A DNA stretch of 64,000 nucleotides from Himantopus leucocephalus (taxonomy: Eukaryota; Chordata; Aves; Charadriiformes; Recurvirostridae): contig RSEF01000003.1 in NCBI GenBank assembly GCA_003993805.1, forward strand, positions 58,470,121 through 58,534,120, written 5' to 3'. The notes below the pieces were generated by a model. That model made no database searches. It was not told where the DNA came from and worked only from the letters and a program-made list of their open reading frames with translations. The position numbers and the translations under genes were made by a program. Shown piece after piece: positions 1 through 13,050 of the stretch. Position 1 is the first letter of the stretch. Every line of letters starts with the position of its first letter.

Positions 1-3000
1 GGCAAACGATGCTGTTGTTCTGTCTTACCATCTCTTTTGCTTGTGTTCTGCAGAAATATTTCTTTTTTTTTAATTTAGCCACCTGACAGAATTTTACCGG
101 GATAAACCCTGAAGCTCTTTTTTGAGGGGTTCCCTTGTGACTTTTCCATTCCAACTGAGTGGTGAGCTCTTCAATGTCCTTGGTGACTTTCCCTCTTGAC
201 TTTCCAACACTGACTTTCAGCAGCCAGATGTTATACACTCTAATGCTGTAGCTTACCCAGTTAAGTCTTGGATTTCCCATTAGTCCTTCTCATTTCCCCA
301 TTACTCTACATTCACATATGCCAAGAAACAGCACTGACATCTTTGAACTTTTGCAATTCATAGAGAACTTGTAAGCTCGTGTCTGAAAATACTTCCAACT
401 CGTCAGTATCACAAGACTTTAGATGTCTGAAATAGTCAGACTTCTTGAAGAGGTCAGTTTGCTTCTTACCTTGCTCAACTACTAAGCTGATTACTGCAAA
501 TTATTGACCCTATAAAGCAACTAGGCTGGATCCAGCAGTGCTCTCATTGAGAAGGGCAGCGTTGCTCAACACTGCAATTGCACTAACAGCACCGCATGTG
601 CACTGCTGCAGCCCTCCCAGTCCTTACCCTACCCCACGGCAGATACAGATGTGTAACCAAGGTCATCTCAGTCAAGAGAGGATGTCCATCTGGCCCTAAA
701 TCATTTGGATGAAAAAACTTATAGCATAGTCATTACCTTGTGTTATTGCCTCTCCACTGGCACCACAAAGCACCTGATTTCTACCTGGCTGTTTCCAATA
801 CTGTATGCATGCAATGCCATCCCCATTACCTCACCATTCTCCAAACATGCTACTTAACAGCTTTCCAGCAAATAAACCCTGCCCATGCACACCCCCCAAG
901 CCCATATGTGTAATCTGCCTTCCTCTGCCTGGGGGAACAACAGGGGTTAGATTATCTCTTGCGGTGCTTTCCATCCCTGTTTTCTATGATTCCTTGGGGA
1001 CAGGCTTATCTCTGAGGTAACATCTTGCAGGACTCCAGGGTTACACTGGTGAACGTGTTAAGGCCAGAAACAGGGAAGAGGATGTTTAGAATTAATAGCA
1101 GAGGTCTGACTTTTCAAAGTAGAAGATTTTGTCATCATGTGAATGGGGCTGAGTCATTCAGGTTTTGTCAGCTGGAGGTTCAGGAGAAGAGATGTCCCAA
1201 GACCGTTTACTGTATTTTTTAATCTGATGCTGCAGTCCCAGCTATTTAACTCTGTCTTGCCTTACTTCCTGCTCTCCTGTCCTCACTGGCATGATTTTCC
1301 TTCCCTCTTCCTCCCTGCTATACTGAGCCAGCACCTTCTCCCTTCCCTTCTGCCCGGCCCAACCCTCCATGGCCCTTGCCAGGGTACAAGGAGAACCAGA
1401 AAGACCACTTGCACCAGGAGTTGAAAAAGAAAATGTGAAAAAACACCTGGAAGCAGGCTGAAGCCAAAGGAAGACTAGAGTCAGGCACAAAGCTCAAGTG
1501 TATGTTTCACCCTAGTTTTGGTTCAAGGAGATGTCTAGTGAACGTACTCTATGGCCATTATAAATGCCTGTATTTCATCGCTTGTTATACAGTGATAAGC
1601 ACCACTAGTACATTTCAGTTTCCATGGTATCTACAGAAGTATACTTTCTGGAGGAAAAGAGCTCCTGTGAGATGCTGTAGACTATGGCACTGTCACCACT
1701 TGGCACGGGTGAGCCCACTGTGCAGCATGAAAGGGAGAAGGCAGTGCTACCGCACAGCTCCCTCCTGACTGCCTATCGCCCTATGTTTCAAAACAGCGTG
1801 AAAAAAACCCAAGAAACTTCAAGGAAGACCTGGGAACAAACTAAATGAAATTGTGCCTCTTGGGCAACACGTGCTGTCCTCAGTTTCACCAGTGCAGGTG
1901 TAAACAAGAGCTAAAAATTACACATAGGACACAAGCAAACACATGACAATGTGAAACGCTATGAAGTTTTAATTGCCACTTATTTGGATAAGCCCTTCAT
2001 AGCTCTCTGCTGGTGAGCCTTGAGCAATGTGGTCATTCCATCCTCGGGCTCATAAAAATTTACTGCACGCCTTCACATGTTCTCCCTATATAGCTCAGTT
2101 TTATTTCACTGGCAAAATACGGCCAGCTGGAGTTGCAGCTCTGATTAACTGCATGCTCGAGATGCAGAATGCAGTCCCCAGAATACATCATATTCATGGT
2201 AATATTCTGACTGTAAAAAAGGCTTGACTTTTTAAGCTGCTCCAGAGATGCAGATAAATGTAATGTGTCAGAAATAGGGACCACCTACACATCAAATCAC
2301 ACTTACAAGGATAATGTATGCAGGCGTATAAAATTGCCAAGGAACACAAAGCCACCCAGAAAGGGGTACTTCCCCAGGCTACTGACTGGTTTATTCCACA
2401 TTTCACTGACTTTATAAGGCAGCCGAATGACATTTGGTTTCAGCAGAGCCACCTGAAGGGATGAAATTGCATTGTTCTTGGACAGTCAGCACCAGGGACA
2501 TTATGATTTTAAAGTATCTTGCCAAAAGACAAAGCCACAAGCAAACAGTACTGCAAATCAGAACCTTCTTACATCAAAATCATAAACAAAACCGATGAAT
2601 ATAAGCTTCCTAGGAGAGACACTGAAACAGCTCCATTAACTTTTAAGATTCCAGTTCTTAAGGTTGCCAAATCATTTTTAGGGGAACGGAATCAAAACAC
2701 TTTTCTGATATTCTGAAAAAAAGAAAAGAAGGAAGAAAGGCCATTCTGTGACTCAGAGATGCAACTGAAATAAAAATCTAAACATTGCCACAAGTGGGAT
2801 CACTGAAGTCCAAAGCAAAACTCTACTTCTTGGAAATTGCCAGAGAATCTTATAAAAATTCATTGCTTTTAGACAAAGAACAGCAAAATGAAAAGAATGT
2901 CAAAAAGAGAACTTGAGGATGAAACAAAATGGAGCAGTTAAAGCTAAATCTTTAATATTTCTACAGTCAGAGCAGTAAATATTGATTGATATATAGCTTA

Positions 3001-5017
3001 GTATTGTGAACTTACACTTCAAACTTACTGCTTTTGTTCCACACATCTGAGGAGCAGAAGACAGGAAGAGTCATTATCAGTATGCTAATGCCAGGTAATT
3101 TTTCATCTTTCTCAATAAATCTGAACACTGTTCTTGTTCAGTTTCTGGAGTTTGTCTGAAAAGCCCTCAAACAAAAGCAGGCAGCTTTGCATAATCCAGA
3201 TATGATGTAGTAAACCTTTGGAAGACAACAGCAGGAATGAAAAAGGTGTAGTAACACCCCCAGCTCCCACCTCACATACATATGTCCATCACCATGACCT
3301 GTTTTGTCCAGATGCTTTGCGTTGTCAAATTTATACCCCACAGTTATGCTGGTGATTGAAACCTTGGATAGTACGAGAATGTCATGCTTAAGCCCTGCAC
3401 ACACCACTGTGTCCCTGCGCTTCCCAGGTGAGTGCTCCAGCCACCCAGCCATCATTTGCACCCTTGCTCTCAACACCTGTGAGAGGAGCTGCCTGAGGCA
3501 CATGGGTGCCTAGAGCCTCAGATACTGTGCTGTGGAGCACTGGGTGCCCACTCAAAGCTCTGGTGCATCCTTTAGAGGCAGATCGGAACCTAGCTCTTCC
3601 ACCTTGCAGATGAACGTCCTACAAATCCATCCCTGGTTACTCTAAACTTAGCTGGGTCCCCTTAGATACTCCATTTGAATCCAGTCTACTTGGAATAAAA
3701 TGCTTTTAACAGGCGCTGAAGCAGAAGACAAATGTGAAAATGATTCACATGTCTGGGAAGTGGATGTTTGGCTTCTCCAGCATATTGCAGCGAATGTAAA
3801 ATGCTGCACACGGAGCGGATTTCTCATCAGGACAGACCATGGAGCAATGCTCCAAGCCTTGCACAGGCACAACCAGCTTGCAGACGGTTAGTAAAAGCAT
3901 TGACCTGTGTGGCACATGCTCTCAGATTTCTTCAGAGATAGAAACTGAACTAGTTCTCCTCAGGCTTGACGCATGCTCCAGGCTACTGGGTAATATATCC
4001 TCCCACAGCAGCTTTTGTGAATCTAGCATTTATTTCTTTGGTCTGCAAGGACCCAAATCAAATCTTTTGAACACATTAGATGTTCTGAGACTTTGCCTCA
4101 CCAAGAAACCGAATTTTTTAATCTTTCTAAAGTTTTTTTTTTTGTCTTAGAATGAGGGCGTGAGTTGGCATCTGAGCCAAAAAAAAATCAGTTAAATGCA
4201 CAGCTCTTCTGGTGGCAGATTGTTCCCTGTAGGAGGTCTCTGGTTGTTCTTCACATCTCATGGGTGTTACAGAAGTAGTTCTCAGGGAACTATAAAAAAG
4301 GAGAAAGGAAGGTTGTTTGGCATATTCAGAATAGAGTGTTCGTGTAATCAGAAGAAAATATTGCATTCGGTTCTGTGAATGGTACACAGATACTATGGGC
4401 AATTGGAGCCTTATACATTTATATAACTCATAATTACTTAATTCAATTATTCAAAGAAAATTGCTTCACACCCCCACAAAATACCCTGTATCTTACTAAG
4501 GAGACAGATATGCCTGGTTTTACACTCAAGTAATGTCACCTCCAGCAGAAGCTCATTTATTAAAATACCAGAATACTGCCGTATGATGCCTATCGTAACA
4601 CCCACCTCCCACACACGCAGGGCAGTGTGCGTCTTATAACAAAGGAGGCATTCATAGCTATTATCTTGAAAGGTAGTAGGGGCGATAAATGCATTAAAGG
4701 GACCAGAGAAATGTTTGCTTCTCCAAAGAAAAGCTAAAATAGTTTTGGGGTGCTTTTACTGGAAATTGAGGTGCCTCCATGCTTGCTATACCAGGACCAA
4801 CTTCCCCTCGCGTTGTCAAAAACTTTATTGCAGCTTTGAACTTCACCTGAGCTTTACAGCTACCAAGAACCCTGAAACCAAGCACTTCACCCTGTGCTCC
4901 CAAAACTAAATTTGGATCTCAGGTCTTTGACTAGGGCCCTTTGGCTAAGTTGCTTTGCAGCTTCATCTGGACCTGTTACCACCAGGACATCTGCTGCTGA
5001 TTCGAGCTCTGTCACAA
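1..5017. other. Intergenic, no supported gene
   Basis: Unique, moderately AT-rich sequence. All ORFs are short and without recognisable domains. One plus-strand segment at 3757-3888 weakly recalls a retrotransposon RNase H (RTDHGAML) and is treated under findings. Confidence 0.7.
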
Positions 5018-5076
5018 GCAGGAGCAGAAGCAGGAGCAGGAGCAGGAACAGGAGCAGGAGCAGGAGCAGGAGCAGG
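5018..5076 (+). repeat. GCAGGA hexanucleotide repeat
   Basis: About ten imperfect copies of the hexamer GCAGGA, with two AGAA/GGAA variants. It is read as Ser-Arg or Gly-Ala repeats in chance ORFs, which I do not consider real. Confidence 0.9.
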
Positions 5077-5898
5077 TCTCCCAAGGGCCCCTTTGTTTGG
5101 GTTAGACAGATTTGGTGACTGGATTCACTGCTCCCTTGCAGCAGGGTGCTCGCTGCAGCTCATTTTGGTTTTATCATCACTACAACAGCTCTCAGTCTAT
5201 TAATAAGCCTTTTGTGCAAAAACCAGTCTGGCACTTTCAAGAAGGAAAAGGTGGTAATGAAGAGACTCTCAAGCTCCCAAACTCACTCCAAACTATTAGA
5301 AGAAATTATTGAGAGCTATAAATTCTTGGGACAGAATTAAAGAAAAAAAAATGAAAAAAACAAGCCCAACCTCAGTACTGCCAGGTTACTCTATGAAAAG
5401 TCATTTCTCTGATTTATTCCTTTGTCATTGCTTTTATTGGGCGTTTTAAAAAGATAACAGATTTCCAGTGAAGCAGCCTTACAAATGACTCTTTAAATTA
5501 GAGGTCAGCCCTCTGTGTTGGCCACGTGAAGTTGGCAACAACCTGTTTGCCCAGTTGGTAGCTGAAGGTGCTCAGCAGGTTTAACTGCAAAGGTGACAGC
5601 TTTGCTTTCTTAGCTCCAATTGTGTTATTCAGAGCAACCCGCCACCTCTCTGGTGTCGAAACTCGCAAAGCCCCCCGAGACCCAATCCGGGCACAAGCTG
5701 CTTCCAAACCGGAACAGCCAGATTTGGGGGTTTTTACATTAGCCACAGGACAGAGATCAGCAGTCACGAGGTTCAGGTAGGTTACACCTTCCCCTTTCCT
5801 TGGTCAAGTTTGACTCCTGAAGCACAGCAGATGCACACTTCGCCTCAATGCTGTGTCCCGACTGGTGCACGCAGGAGGCAGGAAAACTTGATGCGTGC
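5077..5898. other. Intergenic, no supported gene
   Basis: No features beyond short chance ORFs. The segment leads up to the TATA-like box. Confidence 0.7.
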
Positions 5899-5907
5899 TA
5901 TATAAAG
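5899..5907 (+). promoter_or_regulatory. TATA-like box upstream of a CpG-dense patch
   Basis: The sequence CTATATAAAG is a near-perfect TATA box on the plus strand, about 100 nt before a CpG-dense patch. It could mark the promoter of an unannotated transcript, but no downstream coding exon is recognisable. Low confidence. Confidence 0.2.
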
Positions 5908-6002
5908 CAGCAGAAACACACACATTGTGTAACCAATGTATGTTGAAAGGAGATAAAGAGACAGCCCGATTTGTTTCCCTTTTTTGTTTGCCTGTGTCCT
6001 CA

Positions 6003-6133
6003 TTCCCCTCCGTCCGCCCGCCCGCCTTGCTGTCTGAGGGAGGTTTCACATTGCATTAGCGTTACCGCCCGTGCCTCGGCCGGCCGGCGCAGACGCTTTG
6101 CCACCGTGCCACCGCCGTTGGCCGTCTGGCAGC
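6003..6133. other. Small CpG-dense patch
   Basis: About 130 nt contain roughly seventeen CG dinucleotides (CCGTCCGCCCGCCCGCC, CGGCCGGCCGGCGC and others), in flanks where CG is rare. Such density normally marks unmethylated promoter-like DNA. It is short for a classical CpG island. Confidence 0.5.
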
Positions 6134-9100
6134 TGGTGTGGGGACAGCCTCTGACAGGCAGGACAGGGACCTCTCTGCAGTGACAGACCCTGAGGCTGAA
6201 GGGTGGGAAAGGGTCTAGAGGCAGATTTGTTGGGGAGCGGAGCAGCGACACAGGGTTGCAGCTCTTCCCATCACTAGCCGCCACTTCCAGCTGACGTAGG
6301 TAGGGTAGTTTCAGTAGCTCTCAGAGCCTACTGTTTTAATGTTGATGATCCCCAGCTAGACCGCGACTCTCAGCAGTGAAAAGAGATCTTTTTTTTTCTT
6401 TTTTTTTCCCCCCCAGGGAACTCCATGGTACTGCGCAATGCATCTGGTATCTAACCTCATTAAAGGAGCTCATCTAACTCCACTGTACTGAGGAAACTCT
6501 CACCTCCCTCAAAGGCAATGACTCAAGATACTAATCAGTGCAACAAGGATGTCTGAGGGTTTTTCCATCCACTATTTCAGTCTGGGCTATACTTTTCCTT
6601 CCCCCATTACTGCAGCCACAAACACTGTTCTCACGTTGCAGAGGAAGGCATCCAGCCACTTCTTGTGTGGACTGCCTCGGGTATATTTAAATTTAAGCCA
6701 AGTGCCAAATAATTAAAAGTGGCCCTGAGCACACCCAGAAGAGACTATTTTCTGCCTGTCCATGATCTTCCCTCTTTACTGCTTTCTGCTACTGTTTTCT
6801 TTGGTTTCTGTCACCATTTTACCTTTGCAGCCTTTTGGGGTTCGAGGAAGACACCCCTTCTGAAGAAGACCCTTAAAGGAGATGTGGCTCCTACATTTGG
6901 TCCTGAAACATAGTCACAGCTGCTGACCATCATGGCTTTATCTCTGACTGTCGAAAAGATGAGATAGGATCACCCTCTGGATTCAGAAATATGTCTTAAT
7001 AAGGCCTGACCTAACAACATTACATGGGTTAAAGTCGCTTTGTTCACATCTCTGGAAATAAAGTTGGGAAGTTCTGACCTTCCTGAAGTTGTGAGTAGTG
7101 AAGGGACTGACAGCAGCCACCCACAGAATATGGGGATTTTCTGAAAAACCGAGGACACCCCCACTCCCACTTACTTTCCCTGACGGTGCCTGCCCCTGTT
7201 CTTCAGGCACGTACAGCAAATCTTCACCAGGACTTACTGCTAACAACACTGAGCCACCTCCAAAAGGTTATTATTAAAAGTCATTCATTACATTAATTTG
7301 CAATCCTCATTTAACGTCAGCAGACCTTTATCTTTAAGCCTGGGGGGTTATGCTAGCTCCTGCAAGCCAAAGCCCAATCATAACAAGTGTCTCAGGTTGT
7401 AATTACAGGGTGATTTCCAATGATAGCAACTGCCTATTTTGCCTCCATACATTTTCAAGGCCAAAGGTTGCCTCCCTATTTCGAATCCTGTGTGTCTACA
7501 CAGGGAAAAAAATATCACTTAATAAACAGATAAATTATCGGAAAGAAAATATATTATGAATAAATAAACTGGAACGCCTATGTCTGTGCCTGACACGGGA
7601 GGAGAGGAGATGGGGGTGGCCGAGGCAGGAGCAGAGCGTGCTCTCAGCAGGCAGGCGAGGCAAAGGCTTGAGCAACTGGCTGCTCTCTCTTTCATTAGGA
7701 GGGGAAAGGAGCGGCACAATTTCAGACTTCATTCCTCATTTCTTTGAGGCTGATAAGTTGAAATCAGTTCAGATTCCTCCCACATTTCTCCTCCTCCACC
7801 ACCATGGTGCGTTAAACCTTCTTGACTCAAAAAATGATGCCTGCTACTCCCTCAGCTCCATCCTGCACCTTCCAGCTGAGCGAGAAGCTAGCTCAGCATG
7901 CCGCTTAGGCAGGAGCTTAAAGTTAAATATGCAGTTAAGTGCTTGGCTTGGTCAAGGCCCTCCTACTTTGGAAAAACATGCTTTTGCAAGGGGTGTTTTA
8001 AGAGATCTAGGTTGCCGTCTTGACCAAGTTCCTTCATAATTCCCTAGCACAAGGTTAGAATCTCTCAAAATACTGTTGTTAGGTACTTTTTTTTCCTTCC
8101 AAAAATAAATCAAGGTGGAGTTATATTTCAAGAAGCAAGCAAAGGAACCAGGTATATTTATTTTCTGATTTACACAACAATTAATGATAAGAAACATAAT
8201 GAAATCCTAGATGAATGGAGGGAGGGAGAGTTATGAATATAAGCACTGCTGAAACATTTTTGATGTATGTTTTCTGGTCAGGATAAATAGTTATGTTTAA
8301 CCTGAGCCAGATTTCAGGAATGCAATAATTTGCACTGAAAATAACATTGTGTTTCACATTATTTCTTTATGGTTATGCAAGTATTTGATAAATACGCTGT
8401 CGATGGACTACAAGAAAAACAGTATTTTACCTAGAGAAGGTGTGCTGAGCCTAAGACACAACAAGGGATAATGAATGATTATTTCAGAGAGTAATTAATT
8501 TTATTGGCTGTATACTAAGAATTATTATTTTTTTCTACAACCTGTCATATACTCCTGTACTCATATCTATTACGAGATAAATAACTTTTTTTTAATCCAA
8601 GCTGTAAGAAAATATTAAAGGAAGAGTAGAGCCTAGAAAGTGGAAATAATTGCAAGCAATTTTTGTTAGCTATAGGCACAAGGAATTTGGTCAGATGTTA
8701 GAAACACATCCGACAAGACGATCCCAGCCTATTTAAAGGTTGTGGAATGCATCTCTCCCTTCAACAACGCAACTGTTGACAAGCTGCCAAAACTCTGAAT
8801 TGCAAATCCTCCAACAATGAATAAATCAAAGGAAATTCCAAGATATAACTAAGGCAGCTTAAATGACTTATTTTGCTATAGTAACTGCAAATTCTCCATG
8901 AAGATATATGGGATCTGCCACAACAAGTCAAATGTATTTAAGCCACCCTTGGTGGGTATTATGACTCTGCTGGTAAAGACACGTTGTATATAATCCAAGC
9001 ATGTCTGCGAAGATCTGATCTGGTTCCTGCTGAAGACTGAATTTTGCTGTAGACTTAATAAGCTAATAAGAGTGAAATAGCCAGTAGGCTGCACTGTTGA

Positions 9101-9429
9101 TCTGGGAACACCATGTACCCCATTTCAGGGGGTATTTATGCAGCTGGGGAAAATCTTTTCCTCCTAGGGAAGGGACGTCAGGGGAGTGTACTCAAGGAAA
9201 TGCGTTACTTCGAGTAGCTCACTTATTAAGCAGGCTTTAGCAAGTCAGCCTGCCTGCTGCCATCCCAGGCCCTGCTTTGGCCTAAGCGGTTAGCAGTTTG
9301 GGCCATGCAGAGTGCTTCCATTAGGATAGCTGGCTGGCACAAGTCAAGTGTTTCTTGGGGATTGACTGTTTTATTTACAAAGAAGGTGCAAAGACCTGTT
9401 TCCCTTAGTGAGGAGGAAACAATCAGGAG
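6134..9429. other. Intergenic, no supported gene
   Basis: Includes AT-rich unique sequence (8050-8900). No repeats longer than short homopolymers were recognised. Confidence 0.7.
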
Positions 9430-9763
9430 AGACCTGTAATCCAGGAGAAGAAGTGGAATATGCCCAGTCCCACAGGCACGGTGCTTCACTGTGAAGACAG
9501 CCAAGCCCCAATGAACTCTTCCCCCATCTCGTGGGATGCTAGGGTGGGTGAACTGCCAATGCCTCGTAAACTCACTGAATAACTGTAGGTTCAAAACCAT
9601 CTCTGTAGATGACTGTATCAGAGCTGGTGAAGAATTTTATTACTCTCAGAGTCTCTTGGCTCCCTCCTGGAGAAAATTCCAACCATTTTGTAAAGTAGTT
9701 GGCTGCTGACAGCAAATATTGATTGCCTACTTCTGCCTCAAGCAAAGGCTTACACACATCAAA
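9430..9763 (-). pseudogene. Possible decayed LTR-retrotransposon (Ty3/gypsy-like) integrase fragment
   Basis: Two overlapping minus-strand frames together resemble parts of a retrotransposon integrase core, in the right order. The first frame (9575-9763) has FDVCKPL, then GNQYLL and YFTKWLE (9677-9727), then RDGFEPTVI at about the usual spacing before a stop. The second frame (from 9588 down to 9430) has FSEFTRHWQFTH, a P/G-rich turn, TVK and LLLLDYRS. A frameshift and stop separate them, and several expected residues are missing, so the copy is dead. I see no LTRs, and no RT or RNase H in proper position. The resemblance is by eye only and could be chance. Confidence 0.4.
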
Positions 9764-12700
9764 ACCAAAACAAAACAAAGCAAAACCATCATCCATGGAT
9801 TATCCCATGAGATAGGGCTGCACGAGGGCTGCTCTTGTCTTACATGGATCCTTTTTTGTAACACAAACATCCCCTCTCCTGTGCCAATGCTCTTTACCCT
9901 GCCTGCATGTTATACAGTTCTTTATGTGAAGGGAAATCACTAAGTGACTGCATCGAGATTGCTGTCATTGGGGATGTTTTAATCGGGATGCTGATGGAAG
10001 CTGAAGGACAGGGTGATGTTAGACCACTTCCTATTTTGAGGGGAGACACTTTCATCTCTGAACTTTGTAGCTGTCTTATAAAAGATCATTTATGAAATCT
10101 ACTGGATCACTTTTTCTTTTGGGGTTGTCATAGTTCTCTTTCATAAAATAAGCAAAATGTTTGAGTGGATCAGAAGTATTGCACAAACAGGTAAAATCCA
10201 TAACCTGTGAGACCTCTGATAGCTAAAATTTAAAATTCATCTGTAAACCTGGACTTCAAAACCAGACTCATCTGTTGGCTGCTTTTTTCTTTCTCTTTTT
10301 CCACTCTTTGCTAAAGCATTATTGCAATATACAATTTATTATGTCTTTTGATTTCTGAGGCAGGGCCACTTTACCATAGCAAACCATTTACCTACAAACT
10401 ATTTGCTTGATCTGTTCACGTAAAAGTCCTCTTTCCTGGCATTTATGACATAACTCAACAGCAAAGGAATCCACTGTCCTAGCTATCCAGAGATCTTTGT
10501 TCAAAATTCAGAAGTCTATTTTCCAAATTTCCATTATTTCCCCAGATCTGAACAGTTGCACAACTCCACGTCACATTCTGCACTAACAGGAGGCTTATTT
10601 TGGGTCCCTTATTCTCTAGCATTGCTCTGCATGACCCTTCTCACAATGTCATGTGTGAGCCAGCATGCATATTCCTGTACAATGTCCAGGTGTTACTGTA
10701 TTTCAATCCTCAAATTCCCATTCTCATTTTAGTGTGTCTCATGTCTTCCTTCTATGCCCACTGTTTTGGGGTACAGTTCCCTCAAGGGCTGAGTGGCCTT
10801 CACTAAGCCCTTGAGATGTTCTGTTGCAAATAGCCTCAACACTATGGAAGTCCTTTAATGACCTTTCTTTTGTTTACAGGTTTACCAAGCAAATATAGCA
10901 CTTTTCAAAAGTCTTCAAAAATATCACAGCCCAGTTTTACATCCTCCTTTCCCTCATGTTTATTCAACAGAAAGTTGCCCTTGCCAAGCTTGTGATGACA
11001 GGCTGCCATTTGACCAAGGGCTCCTTATGCTTTCACTGGGCTACTGCAGGGATTCATCAGTGCATTCCACATACCCCTGGCACCTCCTCTCACCCTCTTC
11101 TCACTGCCTTTGCTCTGTAAGGCAAAATCTAGCTCAATACCTGACAGTTGTCCAGAGTCTATTTGTCCTGCAAATCGAGGCTAAAATGAAAGTGCACTCT
11201 CTCTCATGCACGCATGTGTGCATTCCCTCGCTCTCTCTGAAGGCTGCAAGGGTTAGATGACATCTAGTCCCTTGGAAGAAGATTTCCTGGAATGACAAGG
11301 ATCTCATTCCCCAGAGATCAGTAGCTTCTCGTAATTGTTTTAAGTCAAGTATATCTAGCCTGCACGTCAGTCTCACCTTGTCTGGAGCTGCTGTTGCAAC
11401 ATCTGGCTGAGCCAACCTGTCATCCACACAACAGAGTCAGCTGCAACACCAAATCCTTGTGTGTCTTGAGCCTTTGGGGGTGAGCAAGAGTCCAGACGTT
11501 CTACCTGTCTCAGGGGTCAGTAAACAAATTCTTGAGGAGTAGATCCTCCACCTACTACTGATTCCTGAGGAGTGAGACCCACAAGAAGACTACCTGATCC
11601 TGGGGTCCAGACAGAGCTCTCAGAGTTTCACTTTCCCAGAGTTTTAGGGGAGAAGCTAACCTTCTGGTTTATGTATTAACTCTTCAAGAACACAAATGCA
11701 GTATGTAACCGAACGTGCAAAAATAAGGAGGTACATGCACATAATTTTCCTGGGGTTTTGTTTGCCTTTTTGTTAAGCTTTAACTGAATTCCAAAGTCAA
11801 ACATCTTCACTGAACAGCTTTTTTCCCTAGCCCCTTGGCTCATCCACACCCTTGGGCATCCTTGGTAATTCATGTGCATTCAAGAGTGCTGGGATTTCCC
11901 TGTATTAAGGATTTCCTGCTGCAGGCTGTTCCTCAGCTGTATAAGCTGATCGAGGTTTAAAATGATTCAGGAGGGTACATTCTCTGTCTTCTGTCAGATC
12001 AGTTTCTGATTCACCCTATCTGATGACGACAGCACCTTGCCAGGTGACAGGATTGCCAAACCAAGTTATGCAGTGATGAACCAGTTTGACTTGACAGGAG
12101 AGAGCTTATTGCTCAGAATGAGTGCATTGCGATGGTATCGCTAATGATCATTGCAAGCCCTGTGCCAGGTCCTCCTAGGAACGTTAGCCCGAGTCAGAGG
12201 GTGAAAGGTAGTAGCAACACAAAGATCAGCCTTCTGATAAAATGGAGTTTTCCATATCACACAAATGTACAAGATCCATAACCCATGAACTGTTCTTAGG
12301 CAGATTCCCCAAATCATCATGTCTGCCACAGACACCAGCTGCCTCCAGCATAACAAAATATTACAGTACTTATTCTCTTGTATGTCCTGACTAATATACT
12401 TCACTTGGCTCACTCGAGTGCACTGGATATTAATGTGCCACAACTACAGTGCAGAGAAGGATCCAGCAAAATAAGTGTTCAGTACCATGGAAGCAACCTG
12501 TCCTCCCATGATATCAAGAAGCACTTAATAAGAGAGCAGTGACTTATACCTGCTACCCATAACACTGGTTCTAAATTAATGCATCTTCTCACTCAGAACA
12601 CAGAAAAATAAAGACAGCATTTTCTAGTTTACTCCTATTCCACATATCTCATTTTACACTTGAAATCTGAATTCTTTCCCTTGTGAGTTAGAATCTTAAA

Positions 12701-13020
12701 TGAAATATTCTAAACACAGGCTTGGATGTTTACTTGCTGACTTCTCTGTCTATCAGGAATGTTCAATAAACCCAAAGCTTCCAAAAACCAATTCACTCTA
12801 AATTAGAAGTTGGTTTCAAGTATTTTACCCAGCCACCCTGTCATGTACAGCCCTTTGTTAGAATATATCTTTGAAAGTTTGGATGTTTGAACTTGGTCTC
12901 ACACATAGACCTGCTGTCATTTCATTGTTCCTGTGAGGGGCTGATATCTGAATGGGAAATCATAACAAGATCATGTAATAGGAAATAGAACCCGGTATAA
13001 GAAGAGATCCTTCCTAGTTT

Positions 13021-13050
13021 GGGGGGTGGTGGTGGTGGGGTGGTGGTGTT
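13021..13050 (+). repeat. GGT-rich simple repeat
   Basis: A run GGGGGG followed by repeated TGG units, then GGGG and TGG again. It is purine/G-rich and might form a G-quadruplex. Confidence 0.85.

Noticed and set aside
4894..5118. Ser-Arg repeat ORF resembling an RS domain
   Set aside because: Produced entirely by the GCAGGA microsatellite; other frames give equally simple repeats.
8876..9094. Minus-strand ORF faintly recalling a reverse transcriptase
   Set aside because: The similarity is diffuse, lacks a catalytic YxDD-like motif, and its position relative to the integrase-like relic is wrong for a Ty3/gypsy pol order.
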